Under the pieces are notes generated by a model. The model was not told the DNA's origin and ran no database searches. It saw only the letters and a list, made by a program, of their open reading frames with translations. Shown here piece by piece: positions 7,985 through 17,419 of a DNA stretch of 64,000 nucleotides. Location of the stretch: NCBI GenBank assembly GCA_963699495.1, contig CAVOUB010000008.1, positions 248,001 to 312,000 of the forward strand. The letters are read 5' to 3'. This DNA is from JAIBJN01 sp963699495. Its GTDB lineage: Bacteria > Actinomycetota > Thermoleophilia > Gaiellales > Gaiellaceae. The number at the start of each line of letters is the position of its first letter. The stretch's first letter is position 1. The position numbers and the translations under genes are program-made.

Positions 7985-8766
7985 TCGCCGCGCTCCGAGC
8001 CGAGCTCGTCAAGCTGCGCCGGCGCCGAGTGCTCATCGTGACGACCGCGACGACGCTCATCTTCTCGGTCGGCTCCGCCGCGATCGTGCTGGCGTCGGCC
8101 GAGAGTTCCGGGGACCCTCGCGCCAGGGGGGTCACGTTCGCGTCCCTCGCGGACGCCGGCGGGGGCACCGAGGTGTTCACAACCGCGGTGTCCTTCGCCG
8201 GCACGTTCCTCTTCGTCGTCTTCGTCGGCGCGGTCGCCGTCGAGTTCTCACGCGGCACGTTCCGGACGATGCTCCTGCACGAGCCGCGCCGGCTCAGGCT
8301 CCTTGCCGGGAAGATGGCCGGCCTGCTCATTTTCGCAGCCGTCGTCCTCGCCGCCACGGAGGCGCTCACCTGGGCGGCAGCCAGGCTACTTGCCCCCTCC
8401 CAGGACGTAGCGACCGGCGACTGGATCAGTGCCGCAGCGCTCAGCGATGCTCTCACCGACTACGGCTCCGTCCTGTTCTGGGTCACCGGTTACGCGCTGC
8501 TCGGCATGACCCTGGCCGTCTTGGTTCGCTCCGTCCCCATTGCCCTGGCGATCGGAATCGCCTGGGCGGGGCCGCTCGAGCACCTCCTCCAGGACGCCTG
8601 GAGTCCGGCGGACCGTCTCTTCCCGGGACTCCTGCTCGAGGCCTTCGTCGCCGGCGGCACGACCGATGTCAGTGCTTCCAGAGCACTCCTCACTGTCACC
8701 TTGTACCTCGTCATCGCCGCCACCATCGCCGCGACGACCTTCGCCCGGCGCGACGTCACCGGGTAG
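7981..8766 (+). CDS. ABC-2 type permease
   Basis: A 261-residue membrane protein with an N-terminal amphipathic segment (MIAALRAELVKLRRRRVL) and about six hydrophobic segments; LVKLRRRR followed by a long helix is typical of ABC-2 family exporters of the NatB/BcrB kind. The start overlaps the ATPase stop, indicating coupled translation of a two-component exporter. It ends 64 bases before the convergent FtsX-type permease gene. Confidence 0.9.
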   Translation: MIAALRAELVKLRRRRVLIVTTATTLIFSVGSAAIVLASAESSGDPRARGVTFASLADAGGGTEVFTTAVSFAGTFLFVVFVGAVAVEFSRGTFRTMLLHEPRRLRLLAGKMAGLLIFAAVVLAATEALTWAAARLLAPSQDVATGDWISAAALSDALTDYGSVLFWVTGYALLGMTLAVLVRSVPIALAIGIAWAGPLEHLLQDAWSPADRLFPGLLLEAFVAGGTTDVSASRALLTVTLYLVIAATIAATTFARRDVTG

Positions 8767-8830
8767 CCGTGCAGTAGGGGACGCCCCCGGGGACGCTCGG
8801 TTCGATTGTTCGGTGTCCGTCGCCTGAGCA

Positions 8831-10807
8831 TCAAGCGCGTTCGGATTGAAGGATCTCGGCCACGGGGCGGCGAGCGCTGATGCGGGCTGGTATGGCTGTG
8901 AGGCCCGCCACCACGAGCACGGTCACCGGCACCACGGCGAGCAGCTGCCAGAGCGGCGTGCTCACGCCGTCGCCGCCTCCGCCCAGGGCGGCGAAGAGTG
9001 CGAGGCCTCCGGGAATCCCGAGGGCGGCGCCGACGAGTGCGGGCAGCACCTGCGCTGCTGAGAGTCCTGTGCTGACCTGCTGTGGGGTCGCGCCCAGGGC
9101 GCGTGCCAGCGCCGAGGAGTGCCTGGCGTCGAGCGCGGTTGCCCAGGTGACGGCGATGGCGTTGACGGCCGCGAGGGCGACCAGCGAGACCGTGATCACC
9201 AGCATCACCTGGTTGAATCGGTCGGTCGTAGGGTCGGTCCCGCCGACCAGCTCGGCATCGTGGCCGAACTGGGCGCGCGCCGCAAGCACGGCGACGATCC
9301 CGGTGACCGCGACGAAGATGCTGGCCGCGCTCAGCACGGCGCGGCGCGGCCGTCGGGCGGCCACCCGCAACCCGAGGAGCAGGGGGACGGGCAGGCGCGC
9401 CGAGATTGCGATCAGCCAGGGTGTGCGCCGGGGCGGACGGGCCGCGTCGGCCAGGGCGCGGACGGTGCTGGTGCGGGCCGCGCGGATGGCGGGAACGAAA
9501 GTCGCGACTGCCGCGACCCCGAGCGCCACGGCCGTGACCACGCCCACCGTGGAGATGGTGAGAGAGGGCGCGCCTGCGCTGCCGACGAGGCCGGCACCGG
9601 GATCGGCCAGCAGGGGGGCGGCCAGCCATCCGGCCGCCAGTCCGACCGCCGCCGCGAGCAGAGCCAGGGCCATGTACTCGGCGAGCAGAACGACAGCAAC
9701 GAGGCGCGGTGTGCCGCCGACCGCTTTGAGCAGTCCGACACGTCGGGACTGGTCGGCCATCCGGCCGCCGACGAGAACCGCCACGCCGGCCACGGCGAGC
9801 AATCCAAGCAGCCAGCTGCCCGTCCGCAGGACTTCCGCCGTGTCCTTGACCACTTGGTCGTGCTCGTCGCGGATGTCCTGCCACGACTGCAGGAACGGTG
9901 CGGTCCAGCTTGTCGGGAAGCGATCGTTGACGAACGCCGGCGCGTCGGTCGGGTCGGCCAGCTTCAGGTTCACGACGTAGGCGAGACCTGCCTCCGTAGG
10001 GGCGAGACCGCGGGCGTCCGCCTCGGTGAGCCAGACCAGGCCGGGCTCGACCGGCTCCTGGGGCGCCTCGGCATCGGCGGCGATCGTCGGCTCCTCTCCT
10101 GGCGGATCATCCAGCGGCCGGCCCTCCATGGCCTCGGCGATCTCGGGGCAGTCGCGGCCGAAGCACACACCCGGATATGGCCTCGCGGCGGCGGTGACGG
10201 CCACGCCGGCAACCTCGAATGAGCGGCGGATCGCCACACGACAGTCTGGCGGCTCGCCGCGAATCATGAGCCCACATACACGGGTCCGCAGGGTGATCTC
10301 GTCCCCTACGCCGAGTCCGAGCGCGTCGGCGAAGCCGGCCTCGACGACCACTCCGCCGTCGCGTACCCAGCCGCCTTGGGTCAGCTCGGGCTGGTCGACC
10401 GCGGCCGCTGCGGGGTCGCGGCCTTGTGCCCACACCCCCGCTCCACCGAGGTCCTCCCCGCGCAGGTCTCGAGCGGTGACGCTGTCCGCCTCGAGTTCCA
10501 CCCCGATGAGCGGGTATGGCCCGCTGTAGTCGGTGACGCCGGGAGCGTGGGTCAGCGCCTGGAGCGCGTCGAGGTCGGCGGGCTGACCGAGGAACGGGTC
10601 ACCCTGGCTCACGCTGGCCACGACGTCGGGGCCGGCTGTGGCCTCCCGGGTGCTCTGGTAGGGCTCATCGGTGACCCCGTGCAGGACGAGCCCGAGGGTC
10701 AGCGTGGTCGTGGCGGCGATGATCGCCACCAGAAGGAGTGCGGCTTCTGCGGGGCGCCGGCGCAGGTCGCGCGCGGCGAGGCGGCAGATGAGCAGGAGGC
10801 GGCCCAT
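8831..10807 (-). CDS. FtsX/MacB-type ABC permease
   Basis: The 658-residue protein starts with a cytoplasmic/TM segment (LAARDLRRRPAEAALLLVAI), then a large extracytoplasmic region of about 290 residues, three central helices (LLGLLAVAGVAVLVGGRMAD onward), a second conserved module (LRVAARRPRRAVLSAASIFV) and three final helices. This is the duplicated FtsX layout of peptide- or lipoprotein-associated exporters. It lies 4 bases after the ATPase gene, with PadR in front, so the three genes form one operon. Confidence 0.9.
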   Translation of the reverse strand: MGRLLLICRLAARDLRRRPAEAALLLVAIIAATTTLTLGLVLHGVTDEPYQSTREATAGPDVVASVSQGDPFLGQPADLDALQALTHAPGVTDYSGPYPLIGVELEADSVTARDLRGEDLGGAGVWAQGRDPAAAAVDQPELTQGGWVRDGGVVVEAGFADALGLGVGDEITLRTRVCGLMIRGEPPDCRVAIRRSFEVAGVAVTAAARPYPGVCFGRDCPEIAEAMEGRPLDDPPGEEPTIAADAEAPQEPVEPGLVWLTEADARGLAPTEAGLAYVVNLKLADPTDAPAFVNDRFPTSWTAPFLQSWQDIRDEHDQVVKDTAEVLRTGSWLLGLLAVAGVAVLVGGRMADQSRRVGLLKAVGGTPRLVAVVLLAEYMALALLAAAVGLAAGWLAAPLLADPGAGLVGSAGAPSLTISTVGVVTAVALGVAAVATFVPAIRAARTSTVRALADAARPPRRTPWLIAISARLPVPLLLGLRVAARRPRRAVLSAASIFVAVTGIVAVLAARAQFGHDAELVGGTDPTTDRFNQVMLVITVSLVALAAVNAIAVTWATALDARHSSALARALGATPQQVSTGLSAAQVLPALVGAALGIPGGLALFAALGGGGDGVSTPLWQLLAVVPVTVLVVAGLTAIPARISARRPVAEILQSERA

Positions 10808-10811
10808 GGGT

Positions 10812-11570
10812 TCAGCCCTCCAGTCCGGCGAGCTCTGCGAGCCGGCCGGTGGTGCCGTGGGTCAGCCTGGTCTCCTCGACGAAGGTGCCGTCGCGCATCG
10901 AGATCAGCCGGTCGGCGGTTGCAGCGATCCGGGAGTCGTGGGTGACGATGAGCAGCGTCTGCCCGGACGAGCGTAGGCCGTCGAGGAGCCGGAGCACGTC
11001 CAGGGTGGCGGCGCTGTCGAGGTTGCCGGTCGGTTCGTCGGCGAGGACGACGAGCGGCTCGTTGCTGAGCGCGCGGGCGATCGCGACCCGCTGCCGCTCG
11101 CCGCCCGAGAGCGCCGACGGGAGATGCTTGGTCCGGTCGGTGAGCCCGACCCGTTCCAGCAGCTCCGCGGCCCGGCGTCGTGCCGCGCGCGGCGAGCGCC
11201 CGGCCAACAGCGCGGGCAGCTCCACGTTCTCGACGGCGCTGAGCTCGTCCATCAGGTGGAAGGCCTGGAAGACGAAGCCGATCGCGTGGCGGCGCAGCCG
11301 TGCCAGCGCCCTCTCGCTCAGTTGGTCGATGCGCTGCCCCGCCAGCCACACCTCCCCGGCCGACGGGCGTTCCAGCCCCCCCAGCAGGTGCAGCAGCGTC
11401 GACTTGCCGCACCCGCTCGGGCCCATAACCGCCAGGGTCTCGCCCGAGCCCACGTCCAGCTCGACCGCGTCGAGCGCGCGAACGAGGCCCGCTCCCCGGC
11501 CGTATTCCTTCTCCAATCCGCGGGTCCGCAAGACCGGCCCCACGTGCGAGAGCGACTCGTTGGCATTCAT
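10812..11570 (-). CDS. MacB/LolD-type ABC ATPase
   Basis: A 252-residue ATPase with Walker A GPSGCGKST, signature LSGGERQRVAIARAL, Walker B VVLADEPTGNLDS and the switch VTHDSRIAATADR. The DEPTGNLD form places it in the MacB/LolD/FtsE-like group that works with FtsX-type permeases, as here. ATG 11570 has AAGGG six bases upstream. An ATG at 11576 would overlap the PadR stop (ATGA) but has no properly spaced ribosome site. Confidence 0.93.
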   Translation of the reverse strand: MNANESLSHVGPVLRTRGLEKEYGRGAGLVRALDAVELDVGSGETLAVMGPSGCGKSTLLHLLGGLERPSAGEVWLAGQRIDQLSERALARLRRHAIGFVFQAFHLMDELSAVENVELPALLAGRSPRAARRRAAELLERVGLTDRTKHLPSALSGGERQRVAIARALSNEPLVVLADEPTGNLDSAATLDVLRLLDGLRSSGQTLLIVTHDSRIAATADRLISMRDGTFVEETRLTHGTTGRLAELAGLEG

Positions 11571-11572
11571 GG

Positions 11573-12154
11573 TCATCCCTTCGTTGCGTTCCAGTAGCGC
11601 GCGCAGGCCTCGAGCCAGCGCAGGTCCGCCTGCAGCCTCAGCACCACGCCCTCGAGCAGAAGCGCCGCGACCGAACCGTCCGGCTCCGCCAACGCGGCGC
11701 GCTGCGCGGCGGCCAATCCGGCCAACAGCGCGTGCCGCTGCGCGTCCACGAGCCGCACCGGGTCGCCCAGTCCCGCCGCCGCGGCCGCGACCAGCTTGAG
11801 ATGGAACTCCGCGGGCGCGGGCTTCGGCCAGCTCGTGTCCTCCAGCCACTCCGTGACCCGCGCGCGCCCCGCCGCGGTCAGTTCGTAAACCTTGCGGTCC
11901 GGGCGATCGGTCTGGCCGACCCGCTCCGAGGTCACGAGGCCGGCCTTTTCGAGCCGATTGAGCGTCACGTACACCTGGCCTGCGTTCAGCGCCTCGGCTA
12001 GCGGGCCAAGCGCAAGCTGAAGCCGGGCGCGCAGCTGATAGCCGTGAGACGCCTCTTTGGCCAGCAGCGCGAGCAAGACCTCTTGCACGACCCGCAGCTG
12101 GTAGCCCTGAGTCGGCTCCTTGATCGACACGGCCACGGCTTCTGGATCCAACAC
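11573..12154 (-). CDS. PadR-family transcriptional regulator
   Basis: A 193-residue winged-helix regulator: the PadR N-terminal domain (VQEVLLALLAKEASHGYQLR, then AGQVYVTLNRLEKAGLV, and a wing with RKVYELTAAGR), followed by a C-terminal dimerization domain. It heads an operon with an ATPase and an FtsX-type permease, the usual setting for PadR control of exporters. GTG 12154 and TTG 12151 are both possible; GGAGG spacing favours TTG. Two matching palindromes in its promoter suggest autoregulation. Confidence 0.93.
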   Translation of the reverse strand: MLDPEAVAVSIKEPTQGYQLRVVQEVLLALLAKEASHGYQLRARLQLALGPLAEALNAGQVYVTLNRLEKAGLVTSERVGQTDRPDRKVYELTAAGRARVTEWLEDTSWPKPAPAEFHLKLVAAAAAGLGDPVRLVDAQRHALLAGLAAAQRAALAEPDGSVAALLLEGVVLRLQADLRWLEACARYWNATKG

Positions 12155-12161
12155 GACCTCC

Positions 12162-12209
12162 CTAACAGTTAGCTGCGATAGGATAACCGTTAGATATAGC
12201 GCTTGTCAA
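12162..12209 (-). promoter_or_regulatory. PadR operon promoter with two TAAC-N-GTTA operator sites
   Basis: On the minus strand TTGACA (12204-12209) is followed after 18 bases by TATCCT (12180-12185). Two palindromes, CTAACAGTTAG (12162-12172) and TAACCGTTA (12184-12192), have centres 21 bases apart, two helical turns on the same DNA face. One overlaps the spacer/-10 and the other the predicted transcription start. This fits binding by a PadR dimer pair that blocks its own promoter. Confidence 0.65.
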
Positions 12210-12585
12210 CCCACGGCTCACCGTCGTTGTGAAGGCAAACGTCCGAGGTGATCGGCGCGCACTGTCAGGGCCAGATCGGGTTCGTCAAGTCGGTATGCGC
12301 CGGGACCGGGACCCGCATTCGTCGAGAACGAAATTCGCCAAAGGCGAATGGCGAGCGAGCTCGTCTACGTGCTCCCGGGGCACCCTTGGCACCACGGGTA
12401 GACAGCCTGCGCCGTCTCATTTTTGGATCTTGACCTGGTCATGGCGCCGCTCTCGCTGTGACGGTCGTCATGCCGAACTGGTGACGCCCGCCTCTACCGA
12501 AGCCGAGCGCCGGTCTGGAACATGACACGCGAGGTCGCCGTACCGCGACCGACGCGCAACATCAGCCACCGGGCAAGGAGAAGCC
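12210..12585. other. Intergenic region without recognised gene
   Basis: Open frames here lack ribosome sites and familiar sequence. The only structure seen is a short inverted repeat TTCGCC-aaa-GGCGAA near 12330. AAGGAG at about 12575 belongs to the next gene. Confidence 0.5.
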
Positions 12586-13020
12586 ATGATTTACCGCACT
12601 CGCCGCCGCATCGGCACCGTCGTCCTCGCACCGGCCGCAGCGCTCTCCGCCTGGGCGTTTACTCAACTCATCGGGGTCGACCTGGTCGTCTCGGCAGGAG
12701 ACGGGACCGTCGGGCCGGTCGACGTGGCCGCGGCCGCGCTGGTCGGTGCGCTGGCCGGTTGGATCGTTGTGCGGCTGCTGGAGCGTCGCAGCCGGCAACC
12801 GCTGCGTCTGTGGGCATTCAGCGGGTCTACCGCGCTCGCGTTCTCGATCGTCGGTCCGGCCTGGTTTGCGGACGGGGCCAGCGCTGTCGCCCTCATGTCC
12901 CTGCACGTCGTGACCGCGGTTGTCGTGATCACCGGTTTCGCCCGGACGCTGCCGGAGCGTGGTCGCGCCGGCACGATCGAGCGCCGGAGGCCACGGCCGA
13001 GCGGAGATCCGGCACGATGA
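12586..13020 (+). CDS. DUF6069-like membrane protein
   Basis: A 144-residue protein with four hydrophobic segments and the pattern of DUF6069 proteins: GVDLVV after helix 1, VGPVDVAAAALVGALAGW for helix 2, LLERR then a third helix, and SLHVVTAVVVITGFART for the last. Function unknown. AAGGAG lies six bases before the ATG. Its stop overlaps the kinase start (ATGA), which links it to the two-component system, perhaps as an accessory membrane subunit or target. Confidence 0.75.
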   Translation: MIYRTRRRIGTVVLAPAAALSAWAFTQLIGVDLVVSAGDGTVGPVDVAAAALVGALAGWIVVRLLERRSRQPLRLWAFSGSTALAFSIVGPAWFADGASAVALMSLHVVTAVVVITGFARTLPERGRAGTIERRRPRPSGDPAR

Positions 13021-14156
13021 TGGTGATGGGACGCGACTCCGACAGGACGAGTGCCTCGCCGCTGCCTCGGGCCTGGATCCGTGCCGGACAGGTCCTTGGC
13101 CTGACCTTCCTGATCGGCCCGCTCTCGGATCTCGCAGGCGCCTCCGAAAGTCCCGCGCGGATCGCGGGCATCGCGGTCACGCTCGCCGCCTTCGTCGCCC
13201 TGTACTTCACGCTGCTCCCGCCCGCCGCGTGGCTCGCTCGGAGGGGACCGCGGGCGATCCAAGGAGGACTGGTGCTCCTCGCAGTGACAGCGGCGCTGCC
13301 GCTCGCGCTGGGGGCTCCCCGCTCGTTCGCGGGGCTCTACCTCTACGTCGTCGCTGCGAGTGGCATCCTGCTGCCGCGAGCGGCGGCGGGTGCTGTGACC
13401 GCGATCACTGCAGCGGCGATCGGAGCGGGGCTGGCCGCCACCGGTTCGGACGACTCGACCGTCGCGGCCTACACGCTCACAGTCCTCGCCGTCGGCACGG
13501 TCACGATCACTTTGGGCGCCATGGTGCAGGCGAACCGCGACCTTCAGGCCGCTCGCGAGGAACTCGCCCGGACGGCCGTGTCCGAGGAGCGGCTGCGCAT
13601 CGCACGCGACCTGCATGACCTGCTCGGCCACACGCTCTCGCTGGTCGCGCTCAAGAGCCAACTGGCGGCGAAGCTCGTCGAGAGCGATCCCCCACGAGCC
13701 CGTGCCGAGCTCGAAGACGTGCAGAGCATCACGCGAGAGGCGCTGGCCGAGGTGCGGGAGGCCGTGCACGCCTACCGTCTGCGCTCGGTGAAGGAAGCGC
13801 TCGACGGCGCGCGCACCACCCTCGCCGCCGCCGGGATCGACTGTCGCGTCGATTCCACCGTGGACGAGCTGCCCGCCGAGGTCGAGAGCGTCCTCGCGTG
13901 GGCCGTGCGCGAGGCCAGCACGAATGTCGTTCGTCACAGCGAAGCGCGCGCGTGCGCGATCACGCTCATGCGCGACGCGGCGGGCGTCTCGCTCCAAATC
14001 GACGACGACGGCGTGGGCTCGAACGGCGCTCCCGGAGGAAGCGGCCTGGCGGGTCTGGCCGAGCGGGCGCGGCGGCTGCACGGCACGCTCGAGGCCGGCG
14101 CGCGACCGGAAGGGGGCTTCCGGCTGCGGCTCACGGTACCCCTGCAAGCGACATGA
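13017..14156 (+). CDS. DesK/NarL-type sensor histidine kinase
   Basis: A 379-residue sensor kinase with about five or six N-terminal hydrophobic segments and no obvious extracytoplasmic domain. The HisKA_3 box is EERLRIARDLHDLLGH with the phosphoacceptor His near residue 200. The ATPase domain has EASTNVVRHSEA and DDDGVG, then a GLAGLAERAR G2-like segment. The membrane-embedded sensor suggests it detects envelope or membrane state. Both ends overlap neighbours by ATGA, so all three genes are translationally coupled. Confidence 0.93.
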   Translation: MMVMGRDSDRTSASPLPRAWIRAGQVLGLTFLIGPLSDLAGASESPARIAGIAVTLAAFVALYFTLLPPAAWLARRGPRAIQGGLVLLAVTAALPLALGAPRSFAGLYLYVVAASGILLPRAAAGAVTAITAAAIGAGLAATGSDDSTVAAYTLTVLAVGTVTITLGAMVQANRDLQAAREELARTAVSEERLRIARDLHDLLGHTLSLVALKSQLAAKLVESDPPRARAELEDVQSITREALAEVREAVHAYRLRSVKEALDGARTTLAAAGIDCRVDSTVDELPAEVESVLAWAVREASTNVVRHSEARACAITLMRDAAGVSLQIDDDGVGSNGAPGGSGLAGLAERARRLHGTLEAGARPEGGFRLRLTVPLQAT

Positions 14157-14758
14157 TTCGCGTCCTGATCGCCGAGGACCAGGCGATGGTACGAGGCGCG
14201 CTCGCCAGCCTGCTTGCCCTCGAGGACGACCTCGAGGTCGTGGCCGAGGTCGAGCGCGGCGACCAGGTCCTCGACGCGATCCGGACCCGAAACGTGGACG
14301 TCGCGCTCCTCGACATCGAGATGCCGGGTCGCGACGGGATCTCCGTCGCTGCTGAAATCGCCCGCGAGGTGCCGCAGACGCGCACGCTGATCCTGACGAC
14401 GTTCGGACGCCCGGGCTACCTGCGCCGCGCGATCGAGGGCGGAGCCGGAGGCTTCCTGCTCAAGGACGCCCCGGTGGACGCGCTGGCCGACGCGATCCGC
14501 GAGGTCAACGCCGGCCGGCGTGTCATCGACCCCGGGCTCGCGGCAGCGGCCATCGCCGACGGCGTCAGCCCGCTCACGGAGCGAGAGCGCGACGTCCTCG
14601 TCGCGGCGACGACGCACGCGACGGCGGCGCAGATCGCGGCGAGCCTCTATCTGTCCGAAGGGACAGTGCGCAACTACCTGAGCGCGGCGATCCGGAAGCT
14701 CGGCGCACGGAACCGGGCCGAAGCGGTCCGCATCGCCGAGGAGAAGGGCTGGCTGTAA
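14153..14758 (+). CDS. NarL/DesR-type response regulator
   Basis: A 201-residue regulator. The receiver has acidic residues D9/E8, phosphoacceptor D54 in LLDIEMPGRDG and the conserved Lys in FLLKDAP. The LuxR-type helix-turn-helix is LTERERDVLVAATTHATAAQ then LYLSEGTVRNYLSAAIRKLG. It is the partner of the adjacent kinase. LSEGTVRNYLS is the DesR-like recognition helix form. Its targets are unknown; the linked DUF6069 gene and the nearby exporters are candidates. Confidence 0.95.
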   Translation: MIRVLIAEDQAMVRGALASLLALEDDLEVVAEVERGDQVLDAIRTRNVDVALLDIEMPGRDGISVAAEIAREVPQTRTLILTTFGRPGYLRRAIEGGAGGFLLKDAPVDALADAIREVNAGRRVIDPGLAAAAIADGVSPLTERERDVLVAATTHATAAQIAASLYLSEGTVRNYLSAAIRKLGARNRAEAVRIAEEKGWL

Positions 14759-14785
14759 CGGTCAGCATCTCGAACCCAGACGTCG

Positions 14786-17120
14786 CTAGATGTATCCCTT
14801 TCGGCTGAGCCATCGCAGCGAGACGTATCCCCAGATGGGAGGCAGGTAGAAGGTGCACAGCCGCTGAGTGATTGCGATCGCGAGCGCCGTCGACTCATCG
14901 ACTCCGACTGCGATGAGGCCGGCAGAGAGGCTCGCTTCGGCTGCTCCGATCCCACCGGGCACCGGGATCAGGCTCGAGAGGACGGAGGCCGCGGTGTTGA
15001 TGAAGACGAGCTGCGCCAGGTTGAGGTCGACGCCGTAGGCGAGACAGGTCGCTCCCAGAGCAAGGGCATAGAGAAGCTCCGCCGCGATGGTTCCGCCGAA
15101 CAGCTCGACTCGCTTGCGCCGGACTTGGGCGACGCTCCAGAGGGCGGACAGGGCACTCCGCACGCCCGGCACAACCTTGTCGTGGACCTTCGGAACGGCC
15201 AAAACCACGACCACGGTGACGACGAGCGCGATGGCGATCGCGAGGACGAGACGAGTGTCGGGCCCCGCGCCCTCGAACCGGCTCGTGTCCACGTCGACGT
15301 GGACGAACGGAAGGGTCAGCAGGAACAGCGCCGCCTGAACAATCGTGTTCGACGCATCATCGATGGCTCCCGCAGCAACCGCCTCCGCGGGGGGTGCTCC
15401 CATCCGCTGCAGGAAGCGCAGGTTCATCCCGATTCGCCCTGCTGAGCTCGGCACTGTCAGGTTGATGAACTTGATCGCCGACTGCAGAACGATGCAGGGC
15501 AGCAGGGGTAGCGGTGTCGGCACCCCTCCCCGTACCGCGATGCCTGACGGGATGAACGTGGCCTGAGCGAGGATCAGCGCGACGACCACCCATGCCGGGT
15601 CGGCCTTGCCAACCTCTTCGGCGATCGTGTCGAACCCGATCTCGGCGAGCTGTGAGATGAGCAGGTAGGCGGCGAAGATCAGCACGACGGTGAGCAGGAC
15701 GTCCTTCGGCCGGATGCGCCGCATCGGCGTGATCTCCGGCGGCTCCTCCTTGCCGGCGGCGGTCGCGGCGGCGGCCCGGAGATCCTTGAGCGCGACCTCC
15801 TGGTGCCGTGCGAGATCCCGCACGTGCGGCGACAGTGCCGCCCGCTGGAGGTACGGGAGGGCTCCGGACACCGCGTCGATCCCGGCGCTGCTGACCGCCG
15901 CGCGCAGCGCGCGCTCGGGGCCGACGAGGACGGTCAACGCCACGAGCAGCTCGGCGACGTCGATGTCGAGCGCAGACCGCGGTGCACCGAGGGTTGCTGC
16001 GGAGAGGTCGAGGAGCATGGGCGCGTCGCCGGCGACGATCACGTTGCTCGCGTTGAGCCTGCCGTGCGAGATCCCTGCTGCGTGGAGGCGCGCCACCTGC
16101 TCCCACAGTTGTCGGAGCGTCTCGTCGTGCACGTCCTCAGGCAGCGCGTTCTCGAGCACTTCGACGTCGGGCTGTCGCGTCACGACGAGCGCGTCGCCGT
16201 CAGGGCTGAGGGCGGCCGTGACCACCTCGGGCACCCGGACACCCGCTTGCGCAGCCATCAGCGTCGCCAACGCCTCGTGCTCGACCTGTTCCAGCCGGCC
16301 GACGGCGACGCTCCTCGGCGGATCCCGGTAGGCGAGCGCGCGCCAGCGTCGGGCGAACCACTGGGTGTCCTGCGCGTCGCGACCGAGGACGCGGGCCCTC
16401 AGCGGTCGTCCGCGAACGTCGTGCCCCACATACTCGGCGGCGCCGATCCGCTGCTTCACCGCCGGTCGGAGGTCAGCCACCTCGACGCCGAGGGAGGTGA
16501 GAGCGCGGCAGATGTCGTCCGCGGGCGGAAAACCTGCGGCGGTTCCGAACGCCAGTCGAACCAGCGCGCCGGCGCCGAGCCCGAGCGCCAAGCGCACCGA
16601 GCACGCCGGAGGGCAGAGCCGCGTCGAGCACTATCGCGCCGAGCGCCGCGAGCGCGACAAGCCATCCCGCGAGCACGCGAACCGGACGAACGAGCTCCGG
16701 GCCGGTGACCGCAACCAGTGCCGCCACGCACGCAAGTCGAAGCTCGGGAAATCCCCATCGTGACCAGACGTCAGCCTCCATCACCAACCAATCGGACTCC
16801 ACCACGCGACCGAGAACGGTTCCGACCGCTAGCACGACCAGCAACGCCACGAGCAGATCGCGGACGAGGGCCCATCGACGGCGCAGCAGGATGTCGACGG
16901 CGATCACCAAGGCGAGCACGAGCGCGCCGAGAAACGCCGTTCGCCAGAGCGCACCCGCCCATCCGAGCACGGTGGCCAGGGCCTGGGCGACGTCCTCATC
17001 GGTCTCTGGAGCCGATGCTGCCACCACGCTTGCAAGGCCGGCGAGAAGCGCCCCCACCGAGAGCAGCACCGCGTCGATCGTCCGCCGATGCCGTCGACCC
17101 GGTTCGGCTGCCGTGAGCAA
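14786..17120 (-). CDS. Kinase-like/flippase-like (LPG-synthase TM domain) protein, frameshifted
   Basis: Two overlapping frames make one protein of about 777 residues. Part 1 (TTG 17120 to about 16590) is a membrane domain. Part 2 (to 14786) has a kinase-like domain (LWEQVARLHAAGISHGRLNA) and the flippase-like helices of the UPF0104/LPG-synthase family (INLTVPSSAGRIGMNLRFLQ, PVPGGIGAAEASLSAG). The join is clean if one base is removed near 16588: the run would read GVLGALALGLGAGALVR. A GTG at 16597 opens the second frame but would truncate the protein. The full family is about 800 residues, so a one-base insertion is the simplest explanation. Confidence 0.8.
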
Positions 17121-17314
17121 GACGAGGCTCCACGGAACGTCTCACCGACGCGCCACGCTCGATCCGACTCGCCGCTGCTGTCAGGTCGTCAACTTCGCTG
17201 GGCTCTCGCTCGTTCACCTGTCGCTCCGTCGTCCCGAGTATTGCGCTTCCAGCACCCCGCCTCCGCAAGCCGCGGAGGCGGGCGCCTCGCACATCTTGAG
17301 CCTCAGCTTTGAGG

Positions 17315-17419
17315 CTAGTCGGTCGCCCGAACCGCCCTGAGGATGAGGCGCACCACGTCGTTCGGGTGCGAGATCATCGCGACGTGGGACGAGTCGATCC
17401 TCCTTCGGGAGTTGATCAC
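17315..17419 (-). pseudogene. C-terminal stub of an alpha/beta hydrolase
   Basis: A 34-residue frame (GTG 17419 to TAG 17315) reads IDSSHVAMISHPNDVVRLIL, the catalytic-His end of an alpha/beta hydrolase (compare GSHAIYVSQP in the intact hydrolase at 22382-23092). The rest of the gene is absent: an in-frame TGA, the stop of the DUF5996 gene, lies just upstream. This looks like a deletion remnant. Its GTG overlaps that stop as GTGA, so it might still be translated. Confidence 0.55.

Noticed and set aside
12229..12525. 98-residue frame upstream of the DUF6069 gene
   Set aside because: No ribosome site, biased composition, no similarity I recognise.
16582..16597. Programmed ribosomal frameshifting in the flippase-like gene
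   Set aside because: No slippery heptamer or downstream structure was seen; the same kind of break occurs in unrelated genes, which points to sequence error or mutation.
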